64,000 nucleotides of DNA, from assembly GCF_000427465.1 (NCBI RefSeq), contig NZ_ATYB01000009.1, positions 620,001 to 684,000 on the forward strand, in the 5' to 3' direction. The notes below the pieces were generated by a model. The model was not told the DNA's origin. It did not search any database and was given only the letters and a program-made list of their open reading frames with translations. The DNA comes from Sinorhizobium arboris LMG 14919 (GTDB lineage Bacteria; Pseudomonadota; Alphaproteobacteria; Rhizobiales; Rhizobiaceae). A program made the translations under genes and the position numbers. This document shows positions 23,716-31,764 of the stretch, one piece after another (position 1 is the first letter of the stretch; every line of letters begins with the position of its first letter).

Positions 23716-25115
23716 CCGACCTCGGCTCCGGGTCCGAGCATCGCCTCGGGGCTGAGCAACCTCTCGAGCTCCTGCGGCGTCAGCAGCCCCTCGGCGGCGG
23801 CCAGTTCGCCCACGGTGGCGCCGGTCGCCAATGCCTCGGCGGCGATGCGCGTGGCGTTCTGGTAGCCGATGCGCGGCACCAGGGCGGTGACGATGCCGAT
23901 GCTGCGTTCGACATGGCGCCGGCACTGCTCGCGATTGGCGCGAATGCCGCGGATGCAGCGTTCTTCGAGGATTTGGCAGGCGGTTGCCAGCATCTTGATT
24001 GAAGAGAACAGATTGTAGACGATCAGCGGCTCCATGGCGTTGAGTTGGAGCTGGCCGGCCTCGGCCGCGAGCGTGACGGCAAGGTCGTTGCCGATCACCT
24101 GATAGGCAACCTGGTTGACCGCTTCGGGAATGACGGGATTGACCTTGCCCGGCATGATCGAAGAGCCGGGCTGCATGGCCGGAAGCTCGATCTCGCCGAG
24201 GCCGGCGCGCGGTCCGCTCGAAAGCAGGCGCAGGTCGTTGGCGAGCTTCGAGAGCTTGATCGCCAGCCGCTTGAGCAGGCCGGAGAAGAGCACAAAGGCC
24301 CCCATGTCGGAGGTCGCCTCGATGAGATTGGCGGCCGGCAGCATCGGCTTGCCGGATATCTCGGCAAGATGGCGGACGACCAGAGGCGCATAATCGGGAT
24401 GGGTGTTGAGGCCGGTGCCGATGGCCGTGCCGCCCAGATTGACCTCTGAGAGGAGACGCAGGATCTCGCCGATTCGTTCGATGTCTTCGCCGAGGTTGAC
24501 GGCGAAGGCGTCGAATTCCTGACCAAGCGTCATCGGCACCGCGTCCTGAAGCTGAGTGCGACCCATCTTCAAGACGCCTGCGAATTCCTTGCCCTTGTCC
24601 GCAAGCGCTTCCTTGAGCGCGCCGACCGCCGCGACGAGCGGCTCGGCGGCGAATTGCAGGCCGAGGCACACCGCGGTCGGATAGGCGTCATTGGTCGATT
24701 GCGACTTGTTCACATCGTCGTTTGGATGCAGGTGCCGGTAAGCACCTTTGGCATGGCCGAGCTTTTCAAGCGCGAGATTGGCGATGACCTCGTTGGCATT
24801 CATATTGGTCGAGGTGCCGGCCCCGCCCTGGATGAGGTCTACGACGAACTGGTCGTGCAGCCGACCGGAAGCGATCTCCTTGCAGGCGGCGACGATCGCC
24901 TCGGCCTTGTGCGGGGCGAGCAGGCCAAGATCGCAATTGGCGCGGGCGGCAGCGGCCTTGACCATTGCGAGTGCCGCTACGAAATGCGGAAAATGGGAGA
25001 TTGGCACGCCGGTGATCGGAAAATTCTCGACCGCCCGCAGGGTCTGAATGCCGAACCAGGCATCGGTCGGCACCTCCCTATCCCCAAGCAGGTCGTGTTC
25101 GATACGCATGGTCAT
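23712..25115 (-). CDS. aspA: Aspartate ammonia-lyase (aspartase)
   Basis: A 467-residue lyase of the fumarase/aspartase superfamily, deaminating aspartate to fumarate. Motifs in order: QGGAGTSTNMNANEV near residue 95, the NKSQSTNDAYPTA region near 135 (substrate contacts), TAIGTGLN near 230, and the signature GSSIMPGKVNP loop near 318, whose serine is the catalytic base. The start at 25115 is chosen by homology; the ribosome site is weak (GCGAG). It is the middle gene of the symporter-aspartase-asparaginase operon. In Rhizobium etli the comparable enzyme is named AnsB. Confidence 0.94.
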   Translation of the reverse strand: MTMRIEHDLLGDREVPTDAWFGIQTLRAVENFPITGVPISHFPHFVAALAMVKAAAARANCDLGLLAPHKAEAIVAACKEIASGRLHDQFVVDLIQGGAGTSTNMNANEVIANLALEKLGHAKGAYRHLHPNDDVNKSQSTNDAYPTAVCLGLQFAAEPLVAAVGALKEALADKGKEFAGVLKMGRTQLQDAVPMTLGQEFDAFAVNLGEDIERIGEILRLLSEVNLGGTAIGTGLNTHPDYAPLVVRHLAEISGKPMLPAANLIEATSDMGAFVLFSGLLKRLAIKLSKLANDLRLLSSGPRAGLGEIELPAMQPGSSIMPGKVNPVIPEAVNQVAYQVIGNDLAVTLAAEAGQLQLNAMEPLIVYNLFSSIKMLATACQILEERCIRGIRANREQCRRHVERSIGIVTALVPRIGYQNATRIAAEALATGATVGELAAAEGLLTPQELERLLSPEAMLGPGAEVG

Positions 25116-25143
25116 GTCGTTGGCTCGCGAAAATTGAAAACGA

Positions 25144-25167
25144 CGGGGCCGGGTTGCCGCGGCCCCG
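25144..25167 (-). terminator. Intercistronic hairpin between symporter and aspartase genes
   Basis: CGGGGCC and GGCCCCG (25144-25150 and 25161-25167) form a 7-base all-GC stem. On the minus strand it is followed by a T-rich stretch (GTCGTTTTCAATTTT). It lies in the 76-base gap after the symporter stop, where it could partly terminate transcription or stabilise the upstream message. Confidence 0.45.
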
Positions 25168-25191
25168 GGTGAGTGCTGAGAGCGGGGTGAT

Positions 25192-26655
25192 CTAGACGCG
25201 CGCGCTCCCGCTCGCTGCCACCGCATCTTCGGGCTCGTAGCCCCAGGCCTCGGCTTTCCAGGCGTCGCGATCTATCCCAGGATAGCTGAATATTTCCGGA
25301 TTGAAGACCGGTTCGGAAGTGCCCTCCGCCAGTTGCCTGTCGTAATCCTGCATCAGCTTCAGCGCAGGCTTGAAGAGCATGACGAGCGCCAGCAGGTTGA
25401 CGAGCGCGAGCAGGCCCATGGTGACGTCGGCAAAGGCGAAAATGGTGCCGAGGTCGGAGGTGGCGCCCCAGCCGCACAGGCCAATCACCGCCATCCGGTA
25501 AAGAATGATGAGCGGCTTGTTGCGCCCGCCGAACCAGACGAGGCTGTTCTCGCCGAGATAGTAATTATAGATCATCGTGGTGAAGCCGAAGAGCATCATC
25601 GCAACGCTGACGAAGACGCGCCCCCACTCGCCGATATGGCTCGCGAGCGAAGCTTGGGCGAGGGCCACGCCGACCATTTCCTCTGCGCCCGGGCGGTAGA
25701 CATCGCCGAGCAGAATGATGAAGGCGGTGCAGGAACATACGATCAGCGTATCGATAAACACCGAGAACGCCTGCACGACACCTTGCGATGCCGGATGCGG
25801 CACTTGCGCCACGGCCGCGACATTCGGAGCGCTGCCGAGACCGGCTTCGTTGGAGAAGAGTCCGCGCCGCACGCCCATAACGATAGCAGCGCCGATCCCG
25901 CCGCCGACCGCCGGCTCCAGGCCGAAGGCGCTCTTGACGATCATCAGGAGCGTGGCGGGCAGAGCATCGATGTTCAACGCAAGCACGACCAGCGCAATGG
26001 CGATGTAGCTCAGCGCCATGGCTGGCACCAGCACATCGGCGATGCGGGCGATGCGCCGGACACCGCCGGCGATGATGATGCCGACGAGGATGGCGATGCC
26101 GGCGCCAGTGGCGATCACCGGCAGGCCGAAGGCATCGTTGAGCGACGTGGCCACGGAATAGGACTGCACGCCGTTGAAACCGAAACCGAAGGTGACCAGC
26201 AAGAGCACCGAATAGACACCCGCCAGCCACTTCCATCGCTCGCCGAGGCCACGGGCGATGTAATAGGCCGGGCCGCCGCGATAGCTGCCATCCGGCTCAG
26301 CCCTCTTGTAGGCCTGCGCAAGGGTGCATTCGAAGAAGCTCGTCGCCATGCCGATGAGCCCGACGAGCCACATCCAGAATATCGCGCCCGGCCCGCCAAG
26401 CGTGATCGCCACCGCAACGCCGGCAATATTGCCGCCGCCGACACGGCCCGCAACCGAGAGCATCAGCGCCTGAAAGGAGGAGAGATGGCCATCCGACCCT
26501 CTGGCAAAGGCCTGCCCGGAACCAAGAATGCGGAACATCCGCCCGAAATGGCGAAACTGGACGAAACGCGAGGCAAGCGTAAACCACAGACCAATGCCGA
26601 TCAGCACAACGATCAGCACCTTGCTCCACAGAAGGTCATTGAGAAAATCGAGCAT
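25192..26655 (-). CDS. Sodium:alanine/glycine/glutamine symporter (AGCS family)
   Basis: A 487-residue inner-membrane protein with about 11 hydrophobic segments. The AGCS features are clear: LSVAGRVGGGNIAGVAVAITLGGPGAIFWMWLVGLIGMAT near residues 65-105, the YRGGPAYYI motif near 125, and the conserved GRRGLFSNEAGLGSAPN-type segment (VRRGLFSNEAGLGSAPN) near 270. ATG 26655 has GGGAGG eight bases upstream. It is the first gene of the operon with aspartase and asparaginase, so it probably imports asparagine, aspartate or glutamine with sodium. The known R. etli ans operon uses a different permease name (AnsP), whose family I cannot compare here. Confidence 0.93.
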   Translation of the reverse strand: MLDFLNDLLWSKVLIVVLIGIGLWFTLASRFVQFRHFGRMFRILGSGQAFARGSDGHLSSFQALMLSVAGRVGGGNIAGVAVAITLGGPGAIFWMWLVGLIGMATSFFECTLAQAYKRAEPDGSYRGGPAYYIARGLGERWKWLAGVYSVLLLVTFGFGFNGVQSYSVATSLNDAFGLPVIATGAGIAILVGIIIAGGVRRIARIADVLVPAMALSYIAIALVVLALNIDALPATLLMIVKSAFGLEPAVGGGIGAAIVMGVRRGLFSNEAGLGSAPNVAAVAQVPHPASQGVVQAFSVFIDTLIVCSCTAFIILLGDVYRPGAEEMVGVALAQASLASHIGEWGRVFVSVAMMLFGFTTMIYNYYLGENSLVWFGGRNKPLIILYRMAVIGLCGWGATSDLGTIFAFADVTMGLLALVNLLALVMLFKPALKLMQDYDRQLAEGTSEPVFNPEIFSYPGIDRDAWKAEAWGYEPEDAVAASGSARV

Positions 26656-26765
26656 AACATCCTCCCTTTGGCGCGCGCGGCAATCGTCGGCGCGATGATG
26701 GCCGACCGGCCGCGCCGGAAAGCCTGAGATCTCCCTGATGCGGGCTATGCCCGTTGCCACTCCCT

Positions 26766-26796
26766 TTGACAATTTGCCGGGTTGTTGCCAATTGGC
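26766..26796. promoter_or_regulatory. Candidate operator in the ans divergent control region
   Basis: A TTGACA (26766-26771) is followed by direct repeats (TTTGCC, TTGTTGCC) and the perfect 10-base palindrome GCCAATTGGC (26787-26796), between the divergent symporter and HTH-regulator genes. Probably where the regulator binds. Confidence 0.4.
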
Positions 26797-26857
26797 GCAT
26801 TCTGGTGCACGATTCGCGCCAGAACGCGCCGTTGCTTTTTGACGCTGAGAGAGACCT

Positions 26858-27673
26858 ATGCACGAGAATTTCGCCGCCAACCTACGGCTTCTGTGCAGCT
26901 ATCGCGGTTCGATCGCTGAGGTCTGCCGACAAGTGAAGATCAATCGACCGCAATTCAATCGCTATCTCGGCGGCCGCCACTTGCCTTCCGCCCATATTCT
27001 GCGCCGCCTATGCGATTTCTTTGGTGTCGAGGAACACGAGATACTGCTCCCGGCCGTGCGTTTCGCGGAGCTTGTGCAACTGCGTCCTCGCGCGCGCGTC
27101 GAAGTGCCGGCGGCAACTCCCGAGGCCGCTCACCTGAGCCGCCTGAAGGAGATTGGGAGCGCCGGCTTAGATAAATATCTCGGCTATTACTTTGAAAACT
27201 ATTACTCGATGGCCTATCCGGGACGGATTTTGCGTACTCTCGTCCGTTTCGAACAAAGCGAAGGTGGTATCTTTTACCGGCGCAGCGAGCGCCTCGTAGA
27301 GCGTCCCGGTGAGAAAGCATATCGCGGCGTCTATCGCGGCATGGCGCACTTTCTGAGGGACAGGATTTTCCTTGTCGATTACGAGACGCTGACCGGACTG
27401 GAAATCAGCCAGACTATCCTGTTCCCTTCTTTCAAGAACCGCATCACCCGCCTGACCGGCCTCAAGCTCGGCGTCTCCGGCAGCGGCGAGCGCATGCCCT
27501 GTTGCGCGCGGGTGGTATATGACTATCTCGGCCTGGCAGTGAATCCGCGTCAGGCGCTATCTATGTGCGGCCTTTACGAGCCGGACGATCCGCGGCTTGA
27601 CGCGGCGCTGCGCGCCGCTGTCACCAACGACATCGCCCCGGGTCAAGTGCTGTTCCGCGCCAACTTCATCTGA
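26858..27673 (+). CDS. HTH (XRE-type) transcriptional regulator, AnsR-like
   Basis: A 271-residue regulator. An N-terminal XRE-like helix-turn-helix spans residues 5-65 (SIAEVCRQVKINRPQFNRYLGGRHLPSAHILRRLCDFFGV). A long C-terminal region of about 200 residues is not a standard effector domain I can name. It contains YLGYYFENYYSMAYPGRILRTLVRFE and two cysteines (MPCCARVV). It is divergent from the symporter-aspartase-asparaginase operon. In Rhizobium etli an HTH repressor AnsR controls the ans genes, so an AnsR-like role is likely by context. Confidence 0.85.
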   Translation: MHENFAANLRLLCSYRGSIAEVCRQVKINRPQFNRYLGGRHLPSAHILRRLCDFFGVEEHEILLPAVRFAELVQLRPRARVEVPAATPEAAHLSRLKEIGSAGLDKYLGYYFENYYSMAYPGRILRTLVRFEQSEGGIFYRRSERLVERPGEKAYRGVYRGMAHFLRDRIFLVDYETLTGLEISQTILFPSFKNRITRLTGLKLGVSGSGERMPCCARVVYDYLGLAVNPRQALSMCGLYEPDDPRLDAALRAAVTNDIAPGQVLFRANFI

Positions 27674-27808
27674 GAATGACTCGTGGTCTCGCTGCCCGTC
27701 GCTCCGGCCGGTCTCTCGGGGGCTGCCCGGAATCCCCGAAATATCGAGCGGCGGCCGTTCGGCCTCTGGGCAATACGAAAGAGCGACCCTACCAGCCGAC
27801 CCATCAGC

Positions 27809-29029
27809 TCACGCCGCGAGCTTCACGGGCAGTTGTGCCAGCGCGCGAATCCCAAGGCGCTTGCGCCACCTGATGCTTGATACGTCGCCGTTCAGGCTCA
27901 CGTCTGGAAAGCGGGTAAGGATGCGGTCGAACGCGATTGCCGCCTCTGCCCGCGCGAGTTGGAACCCGAGGCAGAAATGCACTCCAGTACCGAAGGAGAG
28001 ATGCGGATTCGGGTGGCGCGTGATGTCGAAACGGTGCGGGTGCTCGAACTTGGCAGGATCGCAGTTGGCCGCCGCCAGGAACGCGGCGATCATGTCACCG
28101 CGGCGAAATTGCTGTCCCTGCCAACTCATGTCGCGCCTCGCGAAGCGCGGCTTGGTCATCTGCACCGGCGATACGTAGCGCAGGCACTCCTCGACACAGG
28201 TGGGCAACAGGCTTCGATCATTCTGCAGCCGAAGCAATTGATCCTCGTGCGACAGCAGCGCAAAAAGCCCGCCGGCAATCAGATGCGTGGTGGTTTCCTG
28301 CCCTGCTCCGAAGAGCAGGAAGATCATCGAGACAAGTTCGTCCTCGCTGAGCGTCTGCCCATCCGTTTCGGCATCCCGCAACGCGGCGACCAGGCCGTCA
28401 GGCAACGCTCCCCCTCCCCGGCGCGAGACGCGGCGGAGATAACGCACCACACGGACAACGCCGGGAACGGCGCGGATGACGGCGCCAATATTGGCAGTGT
28501 CCGTCAGACCGCCGAGCCATCTCTTGAAGCGATCGTGATCCTGCTCCGGCAGGCCGAGCACCGCGCAGATCACCGAAAGCGGCAGGTCCCGGCAGAACTC
28601 GGACATGAGATCGGCCTCCCTCTTGCCATCCAGGCGATCGAGGAGCCGATCGGCGATTTGCGTGATCGTCGGCTTCATGGCTTCAATCGAACGACGCTGG
28701 AATGCCTGGTCGACGAGCCCCCGCAGACGGCGGTGCTCGGGGTCGTCGAAGCCGATCATGTTCAATGCCAGAAGGCTGATTGTCCTCGGCAGAAACTTCA
28801 GAATTCGCGCCTGTGTCCTGCTCCCCGCATTTGCGGGGTCGCGCGCGAAGCTCTCGTGATCCTTCAACAGCGCCGCACAGGCGTCATGTGTGACCGCGAA
28901 CGACGTGCGGCCGAGTATCGGCAATTTCATGCGAACGACGGCGCCCTCCGCTCGCATGCGGTCGAACGTGGGGAGGGGATTTGCGTGGAACTCCGGCGAC
29001 AGGACATCGAAATCATGCGGCTCGATCAT
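27809..29029 (-). CDS. Cytochrome P450
   Basis: A 406-residue soluble bacterial P450 monooxygenase. The I-helix oxygen-activation motif is GAGQETTTH near residue 235. The K-helix ExxR is ECLRYVSP near 275. The heme-binding loop FGTGVHFCLG lies near residue 345, with the cysteine as axial thiolate ligand. ATG 29029 has CGGAG eight bases upstream; a GTG three codons earlier is also possible. No ferredoxin or reductase gene lies next to it, so electron partners must be encoded elsewhere. The substrate is unknown; the class resembles CYP107-type enzymes acting on lipids, terpenoids or polyketides. Confidence 0.94.
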   Translation of the reverse strand: MIEPHDFDVLSPEFHANPLPTFDRMRAEGAVVRMKLPILGRTSFAVTHDACAALLKDHESFARDPANAGSRTQARILKFLPRTISLLALNMIGFDDPEHRRLRGLVDQAFQRRSIEAMKPTITQIADRLLDRLDGKREADLMSEFCRDLPLSVICAVLGLPEQDHDRFKRWLGGLTDTANIGAVIRAVPGVVRVVRYLRRVSRRGGGALPDGLVAALRDAETDGQTLSEDELVSMIFLLFGAGQETTTHLIAGGLFALLSHEDQLLRLQNDRSLLPTCVEECLRYVSPVQMTKPRFARRDMSWQGQQFRRGDMIAAFLAAANCDPAKFEHPHRFDITRHPNPHLSFGTGVHFCLGFQLARAEAAIAFDRILTRFPDVSLNGDVSSIRWRKRLGIRALAQLPVKLAA

Positions 29030-29357
29030 ACTCGTCACTCCGAGAGCTTGCTGGAAGGGCCATCGCGACTCGGGCGAAGCCGCTCGGCAAGGCAGTAACC
29101 TATATGGGAATCAGCGCTGGAGATGTACATGAGGGGCGGCTTGAGTTCGAGCAATCCTGGGCGGCCGGTTCCTCCAGCAAAAGCGGCCGCTCCGAGCCTA
29201 TGCGTTGGACTTCTTGAATTCCCACGCCGCATGTCGCGAGCGTCACCCAGCCGGAAACCGCCGCCGCAGGCAATTCCTTTCAGTCCGTTGCATTCCGGCG
29301 GTCGATTGTCGATAACGACAATTGCTATCGATTTTCGTTATCAAGGCAGCCCATGTC
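29030..29357. promoter_or_regulatory. Control region of the padR-remnant/chrA unit with inverted repeats
   Basis: ATTGTCG (29305-29311) and CGACAAT (29316-29322) form a perfect palindrome around four bases. GATAACGA (29311-29318) and TCGTTATC (29335-29342) form a second, overlapping inverted repeat. This dense symmetry is typical of a PadR operator before its own gene. The rest of the interval shows nothing definite. Confidence 0.5.
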
Positions 29358-29533
29358 ATGAAACGCCGCGACCTGTTGCCGGGATTGGTGAGGCTGCATG
29401 TGCTTCGACACGCCGGTGAACAGAAAATCTACGGCCAGCGGATGATCGAGGAACTGCAGCACGGCTGTCGGCTTTCGGCGGCACGCTCTATGCCCAGGCT
29501 GTGCAAGATGTAGCGGGACGGTTATCTCTTGTG
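29358..29533 (+). pseudogene. Broken PadR-family regulator gene
   Basis: ATG 29358 opens MKRRDLLPGLVRLHVL, then EQKIYGQRMIEELQ and CRLSA, the N-terminal winged helix of PadR regulators. The next expected residues, GTLYP, are found only after a frameshift near 29490. They are followed by RLCKM, an in-frame TAG (29511-29513), then RDGYLL and a TGA. The C-terminal part is gone. The remnant sits between palindromes at 29305-29342 and chrA at 29581, the usual place for the chromate-operon regulator. Confidence 0.8.
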
Positions 29534-29580
29534 AAGGATTGGCACTCGCGGTTCGAGAGTCACTGGAGAGACAATGACAA

Positions 29581-30804
29581 ATGAGTAACCCGGCAACCGA
29601 CGTGAAGGCAATGACAAACCGGCAGGGGAGCGCGGGCGAAGTCTTTGTCGCTTTTCTGAAGTTGGGGCTCACATCGTTCGGCGGGCCGATCGCCCATCTC
29701 GGCTACTTCCGCGACGAACTCGTCGTGCGCCGGCGCTGGATCGACGAGAAGGGCTATGCGGATCTCGTGGCCCTGTGTCAGTTCTTGCCGGGACCGGCGT
29801 CCAGCCAAGTCGGCTTCGCCCTGGGTCTCCTCCGTGGCGGTCCGCTCGGGGCGGCGGCTGCCTGGGCCGCCTTCACGCTCCCATCTGCGCTGCTGCTGGT
29901 GCTGTTCGCCCTAGGGGCAACCGCCTTCGGCGGTCCGATCGGCTCCGGCGTCATTCACGGACTGAAGGTCGTGGCGGTCGCAATCGTCGCACAGGCTGTC
30001 TGGGGCATGGCCAGGAATCTCTGCCCGGACAGGGAACGCGCCAGCATTGCCCTTGCCGCCGTGTTGATCGTGATAATCTTCGCAGGCTCGCTTGGGCAGA
30101 TCACTGCAATCTTCGCCGGCGGCCTCGCCGGACTGTGGCTGTGCCGGGCCAAAGGAGAGGCAATTACGGGGCATGTAAGGTTTCCCGTGTCGCACAAAGC
30201 GGGCGCGGTCGCCCTGGTTCTGTTCTTCGCCCTGCTCGTCGGCTCACCTCTGCTAGTGGCGGCGACTTCATCGCAAGCTCTCGCCGTCTTCGATTCCTTC
30301 TTTCGGGCGGGATCGCTGGTGTTTGGCGGGGGGCACGTCGTGTTGCCGCTGTTGGAGGCGGAGGTCGTCCGCCCAGGTTGGGTGACGGCCGATCAGTTCC
30401 TGGCTGGATATGGAGCGGCACAGGCTGTGCCGGGGCCGCTCTTCACCTTCGCGGCCTACCTCGGCACGGCGCTCGGTCCGGAGCCGAACGGGCCGCTCGG
30501 GGCAACCATTGCCCTCATCGCCGTCTTCGTGCCGGGCTTCCTTTTGCTGATCGGCTTTATTCCCTTCTGGGATGCATTCCGGGCGCAGCCGACCGCCCAG
30601 GCTCTCATGCGCGGCGCCAACGCCGCGGTCGTCGGAATCCTTGGTGCAGCACTTTACCAACCGGTCTGGACGAGCGCGATCATCGGGCCACACGAGTTCG
30701 CGCTGGCGCTGACATGCTTCGTTCTTCTCATGGCCTGGAAGTCTCCGCCTTGGGTCGTGGTGATCGTCGCCGCAATCGGCGGAGTGCTGATCGGCTTCGG
30801 GTAA
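29581..30804 (+). CDS. chrA: Chromate transporter ChrA (bidomain CHR family)
   Basis: A 407-residue inner-membrane protein with two homologous CHR halves. Each half begins with the family motif: FGGPIAHLGYF near residue 32 in the first, and FGGGHVVLPLLEAE near residue 245 in the second. Both have the following conserved stretch: QFLPGPASSQVGFALG near 72 and GAAQAVPGPLFTFAAYLG near 280. It exports chromate from the cytoplasm and can be linked to sulfate handling. It is followed 15 bases later by a TauE/SafE exporter gene, so the two form an operon. The upstream PadR regulator is broken. Confidence 0.94.
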   Translation: MSNPATDVKAMTNRQGSAGEVFVAFLKLGLTSFGGPIAHLGYFRDELVVRRRWIDEKGYADLVALCQFLPGPASSQVGFALGLLRGGPLGAAAAWAAFTLPSALLLVLFALGATAFGGPIGSGVIHGLKVVAVAIVAQAVWGMARNLCPDRERASIALAAVLIVIIFAGSLGQITAIFAGGLAGLWLCRAKGEAITGHVRFPVSHKAGAVALVLFFALLVGSPLLVAATSSQALAVFDSFFRAGSLVFGGGHVVLPLLEAEVVRPGWVTADQFLAGYGAAQAVPGPLFTFAAYLGTALGPEPNGPLGATIALIAVFVPGFLLLIGFIPFWDAFRAQPTAQALMRGANAAVVGILGAALYQPVWTSAIIGPHEFALALTCFVLLMAWKSPPWVVVIVAAIGGVLIGFG

Positions 30805-30819
30805 AGGCAATTCGACGTG

Positions 30820-31575
30820 ATGGACTATCTGCTCCTCGCCGCCTCGGGATTCATCGCCTGGATCGTTTCGACGATTGGCGGCGGGGGTGGCGCCATGCTC
30901 CTGGTGCCGCTCATCGGGTTCATCGCCGGTGCACAAGCCGTCGCTCCGGTGGCCGCAGTCGCCACGCTTGTTGCGGGAGGCGGACGCGCTTTGGTGTTTT
31001 TCCAGGACATCGAGTGGCGCGTCGTAGCCTGGGGACTGCCCGGTGCAGCCCTCGGCGGCATCCTCGGTGCTGCGGTCTTCTCGAACACTTCGGCGGAATG
31101 GCTTCAGATAGTCATCGGCCTGTTCCTGATCTCCACAATATTCCAGTACGGATTCGGCCGGCGGGAAAGGACCTTTGCAGTTGCGACCTGGTGGTTCTTC
31201 CCGGCAGAGCTCGTCGTCGGATTCCTCTCCGGTCTGATCGGCGCCATGGGGCCGATCCTGAACTCTCTCTACCTCAATGCCGGCATAACCAAGGAAAAGA
31301 TGGTCGGGACAAAGACTGCGATCTCCTTTCCCATGCATCTCGTGAAGATCGGCGCATACACCGCTTTCGGAACGTTGACGGGTGAACTGCTGTTGTTCGG
31401 CATTGCGGCCGGACTGGGAGCCCTCGTCTCCAACTGGGTGGCCAAACGCATGCTGAAGGGCATGAGCGAACTGAACTTCCGAGCGATCGTTGTCGGCTTC
31501 ATGGCAATCAGCGGAGCACTCATGATCTGGGAGCAAAGAGAGGCGCTGCTCCAGACTTTTGGGGGAAGCGGCTGA
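30820..31575 (+). CDS. TauE/SafE family sulfite exporter-like permease
   Basis: A 251-residue integral membrane protein with about eight hydrophobic segments. The first is LLLAASGFIAWIVSTIGGGGGAMLLVPLIG, and the second half has the matching GFLSGLIGAMGPILNSLYL at about residue 138, reflecting the internal repeat of the family. The start is ATG 30820 (a GTG precedes it directly). It lies 15 bases after chrA and is probably co-transcribed. Family members export sulfite, sulfoacetate or other anions, so a joint role in oxyanion homeostasis with ChrA is plausible. Confidence 0.9.
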   Translation: MDYLLLAASGFIAWIVSTIGGGGGAMLLVPLIGFIAGAQAVAPVAAVATLVAGGGRALVFFQDIEWRVVAWGLPGAALGGILGAAVFSNTSAEWLQIVIGLFLISTIFQYGFGRRERTFAVATWWFFPAELVVGFLSGLIGAMGPILNSLYLNAGITKEKMVGTKTAISFPMHLVKIGAYTAFGTLTGELLLFGIAAGLGALVSNWVAKRMLKGMSELNFRAIVVGFMAISGALMIWEQREALLQTFGGSG

Positions 31576-31719
31576 AAGGATCCCGCGGCGGGCAATCCCC
31601 GAAGCCTAACTTCCCAGACGGCCGCGCCAGCATCGGCGGGCGTCCGGCTCAGCACGCCTGCGTTTTCGAACCAGTGATACCGGCAAAGAAACCGCAGCTA
31701 AAAACATTTCAGAGGAGAG

Positions 31720-31739
31720 AGGCGCCGGAGCCGGCGCCT
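31720..31739 (-). terminator. Terminator hairpin downstream of phoX
   Basis: A perfect 20-base palindrome (AGGCGCCGG with its complement) 25 bases after the phoX stop. On the minus strand it is followed by a pyrimidine-rich stretch ending in TTTTT. It may also serve the convergent chrA/TauE unit. Confidence 0.6.
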
Positions 31740-31764
31740 CAAACATGGTCAAGCGTCCAGTCGA

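Noticed and set aside
23716-24669. Upstream extension of the asparaginase frame through the aspartase gene
   Set aside because: The asparaginase family starts at ATG 23715; the extension lies on top of aspartase in another frame and is arginine/proline-rich.
29775-31385. 536-codon frame overlapping chrA and the TauE-type gene on the same strand
   Set aside because: Out-of-frame shadow of two genes with clear membrane-protein motifs; arginine-rich and without a domain.
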